Of a DNA stretch of 64,000 nucleotides, positions 63,092 through 64,000 are shown piece by piece. Source of the DNA: Pseudokineococcus marinus (lineage in GTDB: Bacteria > Actinomycetota > Actinomycetes > Actinomycetales > Quadrisphaeraceae); NCBI RefSeq assembly GCF_037482405.1, contig NZ_JBBHZZ010000001.1:124001-188000 (forward strand), read 5' to 3'. Below the pieces are notes generated by a model. The model saw only the letters and a list, made by a program, of their open reading frames with translations. It had not been told where the DNA came from and made no database searches. A program made the translations under genes and the position numbers. Positions within the stretch are counted from its first letter, which is position 1; each line of letters opens with the position of its first letter.

Positions 63092-64000
63092 TCACGCGAG
63101 CAGGTCGGGGGTCCGTCGGGTGGCGTGCCACCACACTGCGACGGCCAGCAGCCCGAGGAGGGCGCTGAGGACGAACGGTGCCTGCAGGCCCTGCCGGGAG
63201 GCCACGAGCCCACCGGCCAGCGCCCCGACTCCGGAGGCACCGAGGACGGCGGTGCGCCACACGGCGACCACCCGGCCGAGGACGTGCCCGGGGGTGAGGC
63301 GGTGGCGCAGCGACCCGGCGGCGACGTTGAAGACGCCGAAGGCGGCGGAGGTCACCACGACGACGACCACGGCCGCCCACCGGTCCGGAGCCACGAGCAG
63401 CAGCGCGGGCGCGACGGCGGTGGCGGCCATGGACCAGGTCAGGACGGTGCGGTGGCGGCCGACGCCGATGACGCGGTCAGCCAGCCAGGCACCGCCGAGG
63501 CCGCCGACGGCGCCGGTGGCCAGCAGCAGCCCGAAGCCGACCGCGCCCAGGTCGAGGCGCACCTCGGTGTACAGCACGAAGACGGCGAACCAGGCGCTGT
63601 CGGCCAGGGCCACCACGGCGCCGACCACGGCGAGGGCCCGCAGGGTCCGGTGCCGCGAGAGCCACCGCAGACCGCCCCACAGCCCCGCCGGCGCCGCCTC
63701 GGCGGTCGGGGCGGTGAGCGGCCGGTGGGCCAGCACCGCGGCGGGCACGGTCAGGACCAGCAGCACCCCGAAGGCCAGGGCAGCGCTGTTCGCCACGAAG
63801 GGCAGCGCCGCGCCGGCGGCGAACAGCGAGGCCCCGACGAGGGGACCGACGAGCTCGTTGCCGGCGACCTCCCCGGCGGTCATCCGCCCGTTGGCCCGTT
63901 CGACCAGGCCGGTGGGCACCAGGCGGGGGACGACGGTCTGGGCGGTGGTGTCGCGGACGGTCTCCCCCACCCCGAGCAGGAACGCCGCGGCGGCGACGAC
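63092..64000 (-). CDS. MFS transporter, 5' end beyond window
   Basis: At least 302 residues of a major facilitator protein with eight or more hydrophobic helices. The frame is open to the window edge (reading VVAAAAFLLGVGETVRD), so the N-terminus is missing. ETVRDTTAQTVVPRLVPTGLVERANGR is typical of the MFS_3/enterobactin-exporter-like group. Likely an exporter; substrate unknown. Confidence 0.88.
   Translation of the reverse strand, partial: VVAAAAFLLGVGETVRDTTAQTVVPRLVPTGLVERANGRMTAGEVAGNELVGPLVGASLFAAGAALPFVANSAALAFGVLLVLTVPAAVLAHRPLTAPTAEAAPAGLWGGLRWLSRHRTLRALAVVGAVVALADSAWFAVFVLYTEVRLDLGAVGFGLLLATGAVGGLGGAWLADRVIGVGRHRTVLTWSMAATAVAPALLLVAPDRWAAVVVVVVTSAAFGVFNVAAGSLRHRLTPGHVLGRVVAVWRTAVLGASGVGALAGGLVASRQGLQAPFVLSALLGLLAVAVWWHATRRTPDLLA

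Overview
The window is a 64 kb piece of a very GC-rich actinobacterial chromosome. GTG starts are common, Shine-Dalgarno boxes read AGGAGG or GGAGG, and neighbouring genes often overlap by four bases. It also has a mycobacterial-type SOS box, an HspR-controlled dnaK-grpE-dnaJ-hspR cluster and a DUF222/13E12-type HNH protein. A Kineosporia/Kineococcus/Quadrisphaera-like actinomycete is my best guess, but that is inference. One assembly gap of 182 Ns (58818-58999) lies inside the dnaK operon.

1-14.1 kb is a carbohydrate catabolic region. It holds a heparinase II/III-like protein, a DeoR/LacI hybrid regulator, an acyltransferase fused to a toroid-like domain, a 2-hydroxyacid dehydrogenase, a coupled trio (Gfo/Idh/MocA oxidoreductase, DUF993 aldolase-like protein, sugar phosphate isomerase/epimerase), a DUF2264 protein, a LacI regulator and a glycerate kinase. 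Three near-identical LacI-type operators (at the window start, 5183-5196 and 9622-9635) tie the units together. I infer a regulon that degrades an acidic or modified polysaccharide or glycoside and feeds a C3 acid into glycolysis as phosphoglycerate. I do not recognise it as a described pathway.

14-25.4 kb is mostly housekeeping: HNH nuclease, VOC protein, secreted AMIN-like protein, threonine deaminase, a bile acid:Na+ symporter-family carrier, a MarR/MFS pair with a clear operator, two CNNM/CorC-type membrane proteins, PurA and a DUF3151 protein. 25.7-28.9 kb is a partner-switching signalling module: two STAS proteins flank a LOV-GAF-PP2C-HATPase protein, a probable blue-light input to sigma-factor control. 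28.9-32.4 kb carries a small membrane protein, fructose-bisphosphate aldolase, a TrmH-type methyltransferase coupled to a 48-residue membrane protein, and a HAD phosphatase. 32.5-34.9 kb is an SOS-box-preceded DUF222/HNH gene with an apparent N-terminal frameshift, a 12-copy Gly-Thr hexamer repeat and a TTA codon.

35-44.6 kb contains pyrE, an actinobacterial protein of unknown function, xthA, an SDR, a 20-bp tandem repeat block, clpB (TTG start, HAIR operator upstream), a GAF-ANTAR protein and an AGCS sodium:amino-acid symporter. 44.7-56 kb is a second sugar region: GH35 beta-galactosidase, APC permease, a 26-bp-stem hairpin, an aldose epimerase, a LacI regulator, a GH127 beta-L-arabinofuranosidase and an ABC importer with no ATPase gene. 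56-61.7 kb holds a DUF808 protein and the HspR-regulated chaperone operon with two HAIR operators. 61.7-64 kb holds a mostly non-coding stretch, a RibD-like reductase, an alpha/beta-hydrolase remnant and an MFS transporter cut by the window edge.
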